Positions 1-7,230 of a stretch of DNA of 36,640 nt are shown one piece after another. Each line of letters starts with the position of its first letter. Positions within the stretch are counted from its first letter, which is position 1. The stretch is taken from assembly GCA_944384265.1 (NCBI GenBank), contig CALWSR010000033.1:1-36640 (forward strand). The letters run 5' to 3'. Source of the DNA: an uncultured Clostridia bacterium (lineage in GTDB: Bacteria; Bacillota; Clostridia; Lachnospirales; Anaerotignaceae). A program made the translations under genes and the position numbers. The notes below the pieces were generated by a model that saw only the letters and a list, made by a program, of their open reading frames with translations, did not search any database and was not told the DNA's origin.

Positions 1-252
1 TGTAATTCCTTAATAGGATATTTTTTCATACTGCCTATGAAAACCACTCATTGCATTGCCAGAAACCATTTTCCTGCATTTGCTTTGCAAACTGCTATGT
101 CAATTGGTTTCTAAACGGCAATGTAATTCCTTAATAGGACATTTTTTCATACTGTGTATGAAAACCACTCATTGCATTGCCAGAAACCATTTTCCTGCAT
201 TTGCTCTGCAAACTGCTTATGTCAAATGGTTTCTAAACGGCAATGTAATTCG
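1..252. repeat. Tandem repeat, ~121-122 bp unit, two copies plus a short third start
   Basis: Unit 1 (1-121) and unit 2 (122-243) are nearly identical, and a third begins at 244 but diverges after about nine bases. Units differ by a few substitutions and one indel (121 versus 122 bp). Each unit carries two inverted repeats. One is a small hairpin of TTTTCATA/TATGAAAA type, perfect and 9 bp in unit 2. The other is a longer imperfect pair formed by the segments around TTGCCAGAAACCAT and ATGGTTTCTAAACGGCAA. No gene is visible. The array may extend left of the window. Confidence 0.85.
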
Positions 253-276
253 TTCATTTTTCTGTTTTTTAAATTG

Positions 277-319
277 AAAAAAGAGCCTTTCCGTAATTTT
301 ACGAAAAAGCTCTTTTTTA
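277..319 (-). terminator. Rho-independent terminator of the NSS transporter gene
   Basis: AAAAAAGAGC and GCTCTTTTTT flank an inner GTAA/TTAC pair. Read on the minus strand, the hairpin is followed by a T run and lies about 27 nt past the transporter stop codon. The symmetrical A and T tracts would let it work in both directions. Confidence 0.8.
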
Positions 320-345
320 TATTCCAAATCAATACCACATTTATA

Positions 346-1656
346 TTATCCAATGCCTCCATAAACAATGCTCAGCACCACAACAGCCGCCGCCAAAAAT
401 ACATAAAAATATTTTGCTGTCCAAAAAAAACCTTTTCCAAGTGGTTTTTTTCTGCCCAGATTCAGCTCTGCACCAATTTTTTCCTTTCCCAAAACCCAGT
501 AAATCATAACTGCTCCCAACACTGCACCAATAGGCACAACATATATGGTTATCATGTCCATCCATTTTCCCATATATGGCTCATATTCCAAAAAGATACC
601 TACTGCAAACACTGCCAAGGCTACCAGAGCAATGGAAGGGATTCTTTTTATGTTTGCTCTGTTTTGCACCGCCTCACTGCAAACCTCAAACATATTGATA
701 AGAGATGTGATGCCTGCAAACAGTACAGAAAGAAAGAAAAATGCACCAAAAAGCTGTCCCATAGGCATCAGGCTGAATATTTTAGGAATGGTAATAAACA
801 TTAGCGGAGGGCCGGAAGCCGGGTCCATGCCAAATGCAAACACTGCCGGAATGATGGCAAAGCCGGAAAGCATTGCCGCACAAGTATCCAAAAATGCCGT
901 TACCCCTGCTGAATGAACAATATTTTCCTTTTTGTCCAGATAGCTTCCATATATAATCATGCCAGAGCCTGTAATGGAAAGTGAAAAAAATGCCTGTCCC
1001 ATTGCCATAATCCATGTTTCCGGCTGGAGCAGATATTCCCATCTGGGAATCAAAAGATATTGATAGCCTTCTATGGCTCCGGGAAGAAATGCCACACGAA
1101 CAGCCAGTATGATAAATAATATATAAAATGCTGGCATCATAAATTTGCTAACCTTTTCAATGCCTGTGATGATACCTGTTGTCAAAGCCAATGCTGCAAT
1201 GCAAATGACAATGATATGCCAAAAAACACTGCCAAACGCTCCTGTGATTTGAGAAAAATATACAGAGGATTCTACCTGAAGCATATCTCCTGTCACAGAG
1301 CCTGCCAAAAAGCGAAGCACCCATCCTACAATGATGGCATATCCAATGGCAATGCCCAAAGAGCCTAAAAGAGGGATGGCACCCAATATGGCTCCTCCTT
1401 TTTTTCCTCTTGTTTTCATGGCATATTCATAAGAGCCAATGGGGCCTGTGCCTGTCAAACGTCCCAGAGCAAACTCTCCGGAAAGTCCCACTGCACCAAA
1501 AAGGGCTACAAAAAAAATATATGGCAGCAAAAAAGCAGCCCCTCCATAGCTTCCCAAGCGGTAAGGAAACATCCATATATTTCCCATGCCCACTGCTGAC
1601 CCCACAGAAGCCAGTACAAATCCCAGTTTGTTTGTAAAAGTTGTTTTTTCCTTCAT
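346..1656 (-). CDS. Sodium-dependent transporter, neurotransmitter:sodium symporter (NSS/SNF) family
   Basis: This 436-residue integral membrane protein opens with the family signature of TM1 (SVGSAVGMGNIWMFPY, about residues 17-32), which builds the sodium and substrate sites. It then shows about 11 hydrophobic segments, the length and number usual for bacterial NSS members such as the MhsT and Tyt1 groups. These proteins import amino acids or related amines with sodium; the substrate here cannot be read from sequence. The ATG at 1656 is preceded by GAGGTG at good spacing. It is monocistronic, with a terminator at 277-319 and its own promoter at 1754-1782. A palindrome directly after that promoter suggests repression by an unidentified regulator. 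Confidence 0.93.
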   Translation of the reverse strand: MKEKTTFTNKLGFVLASVGSAVGMGNIWMFPYRLGSYGGAAFLLPYIFFVALFGAVGLSGEFALGRLTGTGPIGSYEYAMKTRGKKGGAILGAIPLLGSLGIAIGYAIIVGWVLRFLAGSVTGDMLQVESSVYFSQITGAFGSVFWHIIVICIAALALTTGIITGIEKVSKFMMPAFYILFIILAVRVAFLPGAIEGYQYLLIPRWEYLLQPETWIMAMGQAFFSLSITGSGMIIYGSYLDKKENIVHSAGVTAFLDTCAAMLSGFAIIPAVFAFGMDPASGPPLMFITIPKIFSLMPMGQLFGAFFFLSVLFAGITSLINMFEVCSEAVQNRANIKRIPSIALVALAVFAVGIFLEYEPYMGKWMDMITIYVVPIGAVLGAVMIYWVLGKEKIGAELNLGRKKPLGKGFFWTAKYFYVFLAAAVVVLSIVYGGIG

Positions 1657-1722
1657 TTTTGCACCTCAATTTCTATTTTCATTTGTTAATAGGGGAAAAT
1701 TTGGGCTAAAAAGCTTTTCTCA

Positions 1723-1743
1723 TTTAAAGTGTTGCACTTTAAA
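1723..1743. promoter_or_regulatory. Perfect palindrome, candidate operator of the NSS gene
   Basis: Arms TTTAAAGTG (1723-1731) and CACTTTAAA (1735-1743) are perfect complements around a 3-nt loop. The site begins a few bases after the expected transcription start of the predicted promoter at 1754-1782, a usual place for a repressor site. It has no T tract, so it is not a terminator. The rest of 1657-1940 shows nothing else I can name. Confidence 0.5.
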
Positions 1744-1753
1744 GCGTATGAGT

Positions 1754-1782
1754 ATTGTATTCCTTTTTTTATGTGACTGCAA
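1754..1782 (-). promoter_or_regulatory. Predicted sigma-A promoter of the NSS transporter
   Basis: On the minus strand TTGCAG (1777-1782) and TACAAT (1754-1759) are 17 bp apart, about 100 nt upstream of the start codon. The -35 is weak (3 of 6) and the -10 good (5 of 6). Confidence 0.45.
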
Positions 1783-1940
1783 TATCAAAATCAAACTATT
1801 TTTTGTTCAAAAAATATGGTGTTTTATCCATAATCACTATCTATGGTTTAAAAATGAATGGTATTTCATTTTTTTACATGAAACTTACACAGCAATAAAT
1901 GCATGATGCATGATTTTATTTGTACCATTTGTATATAAAT

Positions 1941-1987
1941 AAAAAAGAGTCTGTTTCTTTTTTTGTATTAAAAAACAGCTCTTTTTT
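1941..1987 (-). terminator. Rho-independent terminator of the DUF5662 gene
   Basis: AAAAAAGAG and CTGTTT pair with AAACAG and CTCTTTTTT, with a single-base bulge. On the minus strand the hairpin follows the stop codon at 1995 within 10 nt and ends in a T run. Confidence 0.75.
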
Positions 1988-1994
1988 CCATTTC

Positions 1995-2573
1995 CTATTT
2001 TTTATGCTTCCAAAATGCTTTTCTTTTTTCTTTTCTTTCTTTTTTCAATACTTTTTTTGCATATTCCAGTGCTTTTTGTTCTCCCTGCTCTGCCAATAAA
2101 TGCAGCAGCTTTTCCAGCAGTTTTTGCGATGAGGGATGCATGATATGATAGGCCTTACTGTTTTCATAGTAAAGCAAAGGACTTTTTTGAGTATATTTTT
2201 CTTTTTGATAGGTTTTGCAGGCTGCAATTCTATCCAAAAACATTTCTACCACATAGCAGACAGGCATTTTCATGCCTGCAAAAACAGTGTCCTTTTTTCC
2301 GCTGTAATCCAGCCAATATTCAAAATGATGCTTGTTTCTCCCCTTGTGATGAAGCCATGCAGAGGAGTAGCCCTTTGCCTCTCTTTCAGCATTGTTGGGA
2401 CTTCTATGCCCCTGATAATATTTTGCGCCAACCAAAAATTCTGTCAGAGAATATTTTGATAAATCATGCAGTATAGCTTGTTTATATAATCCCACAGCAA
2501 AACAATACTGCATAACCATTCGTTTATGTGCTGTAATTGTTTGAAAGTGTTGTATCCATTTCATAAAAACCAT
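1995..2573 (-). CDS. DUF5662 family protein of unknown function
   Basis: The 192-residue soluble protein has the layout of the DUF5662 family found widely in Clostridia. It begins with WIQHFQTITAHKRMV, then has the conserved HDLSKYSLTEF near residue 36 and a histidine-rich stretch HHKGRNKHHFEYW in the middle. The His and Asp residues recall metal-dependent HD-like helical proteins, but that is only my inference. The C-terminal end is lysine-rich and low in complexity. The ATG at 2573 lies close behind AAGGGG; an in-frame ATG at 2564 fits the family N-terminus equally well. It is a single-gene unit with its own terminator, downstream of sigG and on the same strand. Confidence 0.75.
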   Translation of the reverse strand: MVFMKWIQHFQTITAHKRMVMQYCFAVGLYKQAILHDLSKYSLTEFLVGAKYYQGHRSPNNAEREAKGYSSAWLHHKGRNKHHFEYWLDYSGKKDTVFAGMKMPVCYVVEMFLDRIAACKTYQKEKYTQKSPLLYYENSKAYHIMHPSSQKLLEKLLHLLAEQGEQKALEYAKKVLKKERKEKRKAFWKHKK

Positions 2574-2593
2574 TCTTCCCCTTGTTTTTGATT

Positions 2594-2623
2594 AGCATAT
2601 CACATTTTTCATTTCCATTGCAA
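2594..2623 (-). promoter_or_regulatory. Weak predicted promoter of the DUF5662 gene
   Basis: TTGCAA (2618-2623) and TATGCT (2594-2599) on the minus strand are 18 bp apart in the 68-nt gap behind sigG. Both boxes match consensus at four of six positions. Confidence 0.3.
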
Positions 2624-2641
2624 GGCATTGCTGTTGTTTTT

Positions 2642-3412
2642 TTACATATATTTTCTCATATGACGCAATGCACTTTTTTCCAAGCGGGAAACCTGGGCTT
2701 GGCTGATACCGATTTCTGTGCTGACTTCTGTCTGTGTTTTTCCTTGAAAAAAGCGAAGGCTGACAATTTTCTTTTCTCTGTCGGTAAGCCTTTCCATGGC
2801 CTCACTTAATGAAATGTTTTCCAGCCAAAGTGTATCTCCGTTTTTTTCATCACTTACCTGATCCATTACAAAAAGAGTATCGCCTCCATCATGATAAACC
2901 GGCTCAAAAAGGGATATGGGGTCTTGTATGGCATCCAGTGCCATTACAACACTTTCCTTCGGCATTCCTAGCTCCTTTGCAATTTCTTCAATGGCAGGCT
3001 CTTTTGATTTTTCTGCTGTCAGTCTTTCTTTTATTTGAAGTGCCTTATAGGCAGTATCTCTCAAAGAACGGCTGACTCTGATGGGATTGTTGTCCCGCAA
3101 ATACCGTCGTACCTCTCCTATAATCATAGGCACTGCATAAGTAGAAAACTTCACTCCTTGGGTAATGTCAAAATTGTCAATGGCTTTCATCAGTCCAATA
3201 CAGCCTACCTGAAATAAATCATCCATATATTCCCCTCTGTTTGCAAAACGCTGTATTACACTCAGCACCAGCCGCAAATTGCCATAAATATACTGCTGTC
3301 TTGCTTCTTTATCTCCCTGCAATATTTTTTGAAACAATATTTCTTTTTCTTCATTTTTTAAAACTGGCAGTTTTGAGGTATTGACTCCGCATATTTCAAC
3401 TTTGTTGACCAT
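2642..3412 (-). CDS. sigG: RNA polymerase sporulation sigma factor SigG
   Basis: SigG directs late forespore transcription during endospore formation. The 256-residue protein shows region 2 with DDLFQVGCIGLMKAIDNFD, then FSTYAVPMIIGEVRRYLRD, region 3 at about 130-165, and a region 4 helix-turn-helix in TQTEVSTEIGISQAQVSRLE. The N-terminal VNKVEICGVNTSKLPVL block is typical of SigG. SigG binds forespore promoters and is held inactive by SpoIIAB-type and other inhibitors. The ATG at 3412 follows GAGGAGG. In Bacillus it directly follows spoIIGA-sigE; here four genes or ORFs separate them. A sigma-F-like promoter at 3458-3486 fits the known dependence of sigG on SigF. Confidence 0.97.
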   Translation of the reverse strand: MVNKVEICGVNTSKLPVLKNEEKEILFQKILQGDKEARQQYIYGNLRLVLSVIQRFANRGEYMDDLFQVGCIGLMKAIDNFDITQGVKFSTYAVPMIIGEVRRYLRDNNPIRVSRSLRDTAYKALQIKERLTAEKSKEPAIEEIAKELGMPKESVVMALDAIQDPISLFEPVYHDGGDTLFVMDQVSDEKNGDTLWLENISLSEAMERLTDREKKIVSLRFFQGKTQTEVSTEIGISQAQVSRLEKSALRHMRKYM

Positions 3413-3457
3413 TTGTTATGCCTCCTCGTTGCTTTTCAGGCAATTTGCCTTACTAAA

Positions 3458-3486
3458 AATCATTTCCAGAGAAGTCAAAATTATAC
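3458..3486 (-). promoter_or_regulatory. Candidate sigma-F promoter of sigG
   Basis: On the minus strand GTATA (3482-3486) and GGAAATGATT (3458-3467) lie 14 bp apart. They match the sigma-F pattern GYWTA and GGNRANAHTR at most positions, with two mismatches in the -10. They lie about 45 nt upstream of the start codon. This is inference from the motif and from known SigF control of sigG. Confidence 0.35.
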
Positions 3487-3522
3487 CCTGCAAAGACTGT
3501 CATAAAAAAACAATTTTTCCCA

Positions 3523-3552
3523 GTATAGCAATTTCCTTTTTTTAAAATAATA
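3523..3552 (+). promoter_or_regulatory. Candidate sigma-G promoter of the divergent small ORF
   Basis: GTATA (3523-3527) and AATAATA (3546-3552) are 18 bp apart, close to the sigma-G consensus GYATR and CATWHTA. The ribosome-binding site of the small ORF begins about 10 nt later. The low complexity of the region makes chance matches possible. Confidence 0.35.
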
Positions 3553-3575
3553 ATGAAAAACAGGAGGGAAAGCAT

Positions 3576-3743
3576 ATGCTTATCATGCGCAGTGACCAAG
3601 GCATTTTTATGGCACAAACAGAAAAAAACAGCACCATACTCAAAAAAACTGCTGTTCGAGGTGTCATAGGACAAACAATCAAACAGCAAAACGGAAATTT
3701 TATCAATTATGATTATGAATTAGTACATCACATGGATTTATAA
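3576..3743 (+). CDS. Small ORF of 55 codons, divergent from sigG, unknown function
   Basis: An ATG at 3576 follows a near-perfect AGGAGGG with 7-nt spacing, the strongest translational signal on the plus strand nearby, and opens a 55-codon frame ending in TAA. The product starts MLIMRSDQGIFMAQTEKN and ends YDYELVHHMDL. It is soluble, has no cysteine, no signal peptide and no membrane segment, and is mildly basic in the middle. I do not recognise the family. It is transcribed away from sigG, has a sigma-G-like promoter candidate, and is followed by two adjacent hairpins. This setting suggests a forespore-expressed small protein, but that is inference. Most of it overlaps a longer minus-strand frame (3453-3689) that lacks a ribosome-binding site. 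Confidence 0.6.
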   Translation: MLIMRSDQGIFMAQTEKNSTILKKTAVRGVIGQTIKQQNGNFINYDYELVHHMDL

Positions 3744-3783
3744 CACCCATTTGATATATTACCATCCTTCTCTTTTGCATTCT

Positions 3784-3837
3784 CTTTTTGAACAGCTCAA
3801 AAAGCTGGAAAAGCATTTGCAGGTGCAATGCTTTTGT
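3784..3837 (+). terminator. Two adjacent hairpins behind the small ORF
   Basis: The first hairpin has arms CTTTTTGA (3784-3791) and TCAAAAAG (3797-3804). The second has AAAAGCATTTGCA (3809-3821) and TGCAATGCTTTT (3824-3835) with one bulged base. Both lie 40-95 nt past the stop codon at 3743. The second ends in a short T run, so termination is plausible but weak. I see nothing else in 3838-3990. Confidence 0.45.
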
Positions 3838-3989
3838 TCTATCCACATAAAAAGCGGCAGGTATTACAATCTGTTGTATTTAGTGCCATTTTGAACACCT
3901 TTTCTGTTTCATCTGCCGGCTGAGGTTTGAACCCTTTGTTGTTTTTAAGCAGTCAATGCTTTATACTTTTGTTCCCCCAGCCGCAAACA

Positions 3990-4038
3990 AAAATAAAAGT
4001 GCTAAAATGGATTGGAAAATCAACATTTTAGCACTTTT
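3990..4038 (-). terminator. Strong rho-independent terminator
   Basis: Perfect 15-bp arms AAAAGTGCTAAAATG (3995-4009) and CATTTTAGCACTTTT (4024-4038) surround a 14-nt loop. On the minus strand a TTTTATTTTTG tail follows. It ends the gene at 4094-4474. Confidence 0.85.
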
Positions 4039-4093
4039 GCCATTGGAAAATCATAATGATATTTTCTCATTGATACTGTTTTTTATACACCCT

Positions 4094-4474
4094 TTAATTA
4101 TCCAAACAGAGCTGATAAAAATCATAGCCATAGCTCTCCTGTCCCACACCAATGGTGGCCAGCAGTTCATTGACGCCTTCCTCCATCAAAACATGATAAG
4201 CATTATGATAAGCCGCCAGCTGCTCTGCCCATTGCAGCATTTCTATGTAAAGCTCCAATTTTGTTTTTGTTTGTGTTCCTTTTGTCAATACGGCATAGGC
4301 GTCTTTTTTGATTTCTTCAGCCAATGCTTCTTTTGTGCAGTTCCACTGTACTTCCAGCTCCTGCAAACATTTTTTTGCTTCCTTACCAAGATTGACCAGC
4401 TTTGCAAAATCCTCATGGGTTGCTTTTACACAGCGAATGGTTTTTATCTTTCCGTCAGGCGTAATATTTTCCAT
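4094..4474 (-). CDS. Hypothetical protein, 126 residues
   Basis: I do not recognise this family. The protein is soluble, mostly helical by composition, and rich in Lys and Glu, with likely amphipathic stretches around DFAKLVNLGKEAKKCLQEL and QTKTKLELYIEMLQWAEQL. It ends in GQESYGYDFYQLCLDN. It has no signal peptide or membrane segment. The start is the ATG at 4474, because GGAAGGGG stands 8 nt before it; a GTG at 4483 lies inside that ribosome-binding site and is rejected. It has its own promoter (4514-4542) and terminator (3995-4038), so it is a single-gene unit. It is one of three accessory genes lying between sigG and sigE. Confidence 0.75.
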   Translation of the reverse strand: MENITPDGKIKTIRCVKATHEDFAKLVNLGKEAKKCLQELEVQWNCTKEALAEEIKKDAYAVLTKGTQTKTKLELYIEMLQWAEQLAAYHNAYHVLMEEGVNELLATIGVGQESYGYDFYQLCLDN

Positions 4475-4513
4475 ACACAACACCCCTTCCTCAATGATTT
4501 TGATACTATCTTA

Positions 4514-4542
4514 ACCATACAAAATTTTTGTAAAAAGGTCAA
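4514..4542 (-). promoter_or_regulatory. Sigma-A promoter of the 126-residue protein gene
   Basis: TTGACC (4537-4542) and TATGGT (4514-4519) on the minus strand are 17 bp apart, 40 nt upstream of the start codon. Confidence 0.6.
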
Positions 4543-4559
4543 CATTTTTTTACAAAAAA
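4525..4559. promoter_or_regulatory. Paired AT-rich inverted repeats around the -35 box
   Basis: TTTTTGTAAAAA (4525-4536) lies in the spacer and its complement TTTTTACAAAAA (4547-4558) lies just upstream of the -35. The two copies frame TTGACC. No GC-rich stem and no tail suit termination. The layout is that of a two-site operator. Confidence 0.4.
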
Positions 4560-4605
4560 TATGGTATATTTTCCTACAAAAGCATTGCTTTTTCAAAACC
4601 ATACA

Positions 4606-5010
4606 CTAGGGCATTTTTTGCTCCACCATATGCCATGTCAGCTTTTGAAACAGACAGCGCATTCTTGCCAGCATCAAAAAAAGTACGGCTTCCTTTGGCT
4701 GATATTGCAGCATTTGCCAGTCTGTTTTTTTCTCCACTGCCTCCAATACCAAAAATATAAATTTTTTTTGTGCCTCAAAATAATGTTTTCGCCATGGCAT
4801 ATGACAAATATCAAATCCAATGTTATCCTTTTGCAGCATCATCCTTTTTTTCGATTCCAAATAGGATATCATTTCCTTCTCCCATGTTGTTTTTGCTATT
4901 TTGCAGCCACTCAGCTCTATAACATGAAGCAGTGTTGCCATGCTTTGCTTTTTTAAAACAATATATTCCTCATTGTCTGTATTTTGACACAAAGAAATAA
5001 AATTTGACAT
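4606..5010 (-). CDS. Hypothetical protein, 134 residues
   Basis: I do not recognise this family. The protein is soluble and probably helical, with unusual aromatic and basic content. A central block, NIGFDICHMPWRKHYFEAQ, is followed by KKFIFLVLEAVEKK, and the C-terminus is rich in methionine and hydrophobic residues. There is no signal peptide or clear membrane segment. The ATG at 5010 follows GGGAGTG, which lies inside the end of the upstream acetyltransferase gene, and only 4 nt separate the two. Translation is therefore probably coupled and the pair is one operon driven from 5532-5560. No terminator is visible after it; transcription could run on into the next gene. Confidence 0.7.
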   Translation of the reverse strand: MSNFISLCQNTDNEEYIVLKKQSMATLLHVIELSGCKIAKTTWEKEMISYLESKKRMMLQKDNIGFDICHMPWRKHYFEAQKKFIFLVLEAVEKKTDWQMLQYQPKEAVLFLMLARMRCLFQKLTWHMVEQKMP

Positions 5011-5014
5011 ATAT

Positions 5015-5479
5015 TCACTCCCAAGTGCTTTCTGCCTGCCCCCATTTCATGTGCAGTATGGGAAAGGGATTTCCTGATTTATCTGTTTGAGAACGAGAAA
5101 CCACAAAAAATCCATTGCGTTTGTAAAATTCCAGAGCCTTTGTATTTTGTTCATTGACATCCACCAACACAGCATGGTATTGTTTTACAGCAGACAGCAA
5201 AAGAGCCTTTCCTACCCTTTTTCCAAAAAAAGCAGGGCTGACAAAGAGCATTTCTATTTTTTTGTTTTCTATTCCCATAAATCCCATCAATGTTCCATTT
5301 TCTTCTTTTGCCACCAAAAGGATTTGCACCTTTTTGACTGCCAGTGATACCAAGGGACGCAATTTTATCATTTCCTCTTCTGACAAAAATGTGTGGGTTT
5401 TTCTGACAGAAGCCTCCCACAGTGCTACAATGTCCGAAAGCAGCTCTATTCTTTTTTCTGTTACTTTTTCTAAAATCAT
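5015..5479 (-). CDS. GNAT family N-acetyltransferase
   Basis: The 154-residue protein has the GNAT fold order. Beta-4 carries the sequence IEMLFVSPAFFGKRVGKALL, whose FGKRVGKA segment is the acetyl-CoA pyrophosphate-binding motif (Q/RxxGxG/A). It is followed by LVDVNEQNTKALEFYKRNGF, the conserved C-terminal motif. Such enzymes move an acetyl group from acetyl-CoA to an amine; it resembles the YjaB/PhnO-like branch and its substrate is unknown. The start chosen is ATG 5479 with AGGAAG 6 nt ahead; an in-frame ATG at 5497 has no ribosome-binding site. It is the first gene of a two-gene unit and starts about 50 nt past a consensus promoter directly behind sigE. Confidence 0.88.
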   Translation of the reverse strand: MILEKVTEKRIELLSDIVALWEASVRKTHTFLSEEEMIKLRPLVSLAVKKVQILLVAKEENGTLMGFMGIENKKIEMLFVSPAFFGKRVGKALLLSAVKQYHAVLVDVNEQNTKALEFYKRNGFFVVSRSQTDKSGNPFPILHMKWGQAESTWE

Positions 5480-5531
5480 ATGCAGCTTCCTTTCCATAAC
5501 AAAACAGTTTTACAATTTCATTCTATTTTAT

Positions 5532-5560
5532 ATCATAAAACCATTGTATCATTCTGTCAA
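5532..5560 (-). promoter_or_regulatory. Sigma-A promoter of the acetyltransferase operon
   Basis: TTGACA (5555-5560) and TATGAT (5532-5537) on the minus strand are 17 bp apart, beginning right after the sigE stop codon. It is near-consensus in both boxes, so these genes are likely expressed in vegetative cells and independently of sigE. Confidence 0.75.
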
Positions 5561-5561
5561 A

Positions 5562-6287
5562 TTATATCATTTTGCTCATTTCCTTTTTTAATCTGCTTAT
5601 GATTTTTTTCTCCAGCCTAGAAATATAGGATTGTGAAATGCCCAGCAAATCCGCCACCTCTTTTTGTGTTTTTTCTGTGGTTTCGGGCAGTATGCCAAAA
5701 CGCATTTCCACGATTTTTCTTTCTCTTTGTGTTAGCTTTTCCATGGCTTTTCCCAACAAATCCTTATCAACCTCTTCTTCAATATCTTTGTATATCACAT
5801 CTGCATCTGTTCCCAGTATATCAGACAAAAGCAGTTCATTTCCTTCCCAGTCCACATTTAAAGGTTCATCAATGGAAACCTCTGATTTTGTTTTGCTGTT
5901 TCTTCTTAAATACATCAATATCTCATTTTCAATGCAGCGGGATGCATAAGTAGCCAGCTTTATTTTCTTTTCCGGATTAAATGTGTTTATAGCTTTGATT
6001 AAACCAATTGTGCCAATAGAAATCAAATCCTCCACATTTACACCTGTATTTTCAAATTTTCTGGCAATATATACCACAAGACGCAGATTTCTTTCTATCA
6101 GCACAGATTTTACCTGCACATCATTTTCTCCTCCCATTTGCTCCAGCAAAAGGGCTTCTTCCTCTGCTTTGAGGGGAGGCGGAAAAACATCACTTCCCCC
6201 GATATAAAATACGCCATTGATTTTTTTACGCCATTTCCGCAAAAAACAACCCATGTCATATTTTAATTGAAATAATAAAAACTTCAT
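5562..6287 (-). CDS. sigE: RNA polymerase sporulation sigma factor SigE (pro-form)
   Basis: SigE directs early mother-cell transcription in sporulation and is made as an inactive precursor. The 241-residue protein keeps the pro-sequence: about 27 hydrophobic and basic residues followed by [13 protein letters not shown] at 27-39, matching the processing site of Bacillus pro-SigE. Next come region 2 ([17 protein letters not shown]), the [20 protein letters not shown] block and a region 4 helix-turn-helix in [20 protein letters not shown]. The ATG at 6287 follows AAAGGAGGAGG. The gene begins 16 nt past the spoIIGA stop codon, the same operon order as in Bacillus, so its processing protease is made with it. 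Confidence 0.97.
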   Translation of the reverse strand: MKFLLFQLKYDMGCFLRKWRKKINGVFYIGGSDVFPPPLKAEEEALLLEQMGGENDVQVKSVLIERNLRLVVYIARKFENTGVNVEDLISIGTIGLIKAINTFNPEKKIKLATYASRCIENEILMYLRRNSKTKSEVSIDEPLNVDWEGNELLLSDILGTDADVIYKDIEEEVDKDLLGKAMEKLTQRERKIVEMRFGILPETTEKTQKEVADLLGISQSYISRLEKKIISRLKKEMSKMI

Positions 6288-6303
6288 TTTTTGCCTCCTC
6301 CTT

Positions 6304-7188
6304 TTATTTCAGCAATTCAGGACTCAAAAGCCCGTCATATCCGCCATGAAAACAGCCACAGTATACCCCAACAGAAACATCTTTTTTTTGGTTTCCTTTT
6401 ATTTCAAAGCTCTCTGGCTGAAACACAAGCAAAAGTCCATTTTCTTTTCCCAAACTGGAAAAGGGAATCAAATGCATGGCTAATGTTTTTTCTGTTTTTA
6501 AAGCATATTCATAAAAATTATGTTGGTTTTGATAGGTTTTCAAAAAATAAAGCTGTACTTCCTTTGAAAAAAGCTTTTTGATGGCTTGAAAGGATACAAT
6601 GGCCACAGCATTGCCGGAAAAAGGGTCTTTTAAACCATTTCCTGTATCAATCAGCATACGCAGGGGAATTTTGACTCCCTTTTTTTCAATCACAACATTG
6701 CAGTAGCTTCTTGCGTTTATCACATTTGCTTCTGTCCAATTTTTTGCCATTTTTATGAGTATGTAAAAAAAACAGGAGGCACTGAGCAATATTTTCAAAG
6801 GAAAATGTCCCAGCCGAAAAACCATGCCATTGCCCAGCATATGCAGCATACCTGTTGCAAAAAACAGTGCCATTGCCGTGCCTCCCAATGCAAACGCTGT
6901 CACATTGGCTGTCAAAAAATATTGCAGTGCTTCTTTTATGTTTTTTGGAAAAAATACAATCCAAATCCCCAATGCCAACAGCACCATGCCGCCAATGCCA
7001 TAACAGAAAAAAGAAAGAAAAGGGAAAACAATGCCCCCACAATAAAGCAGTGATAAAAAAAGACTTCCCAAAATAATACGTGCTTTAGAAATCTTTTTTT
7101 TTGCAAACACAGCAGTAACCCACAATATGAGAAAATCCATAAAAAAATTGATGAAAAATATTATGTCCCCATAAATCGTTACTTCCAC
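6304..7188 (-). CDS. spoIIGA: Sporulation sigma-E factor processing peptidase SpoIIGA
   Basis: SpoIIGA is the membrane aspartic protease that cleaves pro-SigE after a signal from the forespore. The 294-residue protein has five or so N-terminal membrane segments (about 5-28, 38-58, 60-80, 92-112, 130-148) and a cytosolic protease half. The catalytic aspartate is D181 in [15 protein letters not shown], the DTGN motif that forms a dimeric pepsin-like site. The family usually has about 300 residues. The start is GTG at 7188, placed behind AAGGAGG. It is first in the spoIIGA-sigE operon and reads from the wide-spaced promoter at 7231-7263. Confidence 0.95.
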   Translation of the reverse strand: MEVTIYGDIIFFINFFMDFLILWVTAVFAKKKISKARIILGSLFLSLLYCGGIVFPFLSFFCYGIGGMVLLALGIWIVFFPKNIKEALQYFLTANVTAFALGGTAMALFFATGMLHMLGNGMVFRLGHFPLKILLSASCFFYILIKMAKNWTEANVINARSYCNVVIEKKGVKIPLRMLIDTGNGLKDPFSGNAVAIVSFQAIKKLFSKEVQLYFLKTYQNQHNFYEYALKTEKTLAMHLIPFSSLGKENGLLLVFQPESFEIKGNQKKDVSVGVYCGCFHGGYDGLLSPELLK

Positions 7189-7230
7189 AAAACGCCTCCT
7201 TCTTGCTGTCTTTTAAAAGGCTCTAATGCT

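Noticed and set aside
1..252. CRISPR array
   Set aside because: The units are adjacent copies of ~122 bp without unique spacers.
3453..3689. 78-codon minus-strand frame between sigG and the unknown genes
   Set aside because: No ribosome-binding site; it overlaps the better supported small plus-strand ORF and the sigG promoter region.
3921..3950. GGTTTGAACCC segment resembling a tRNA T-arm
   Set aside because: No acceptor, D or anticodon arm can be folded around it.
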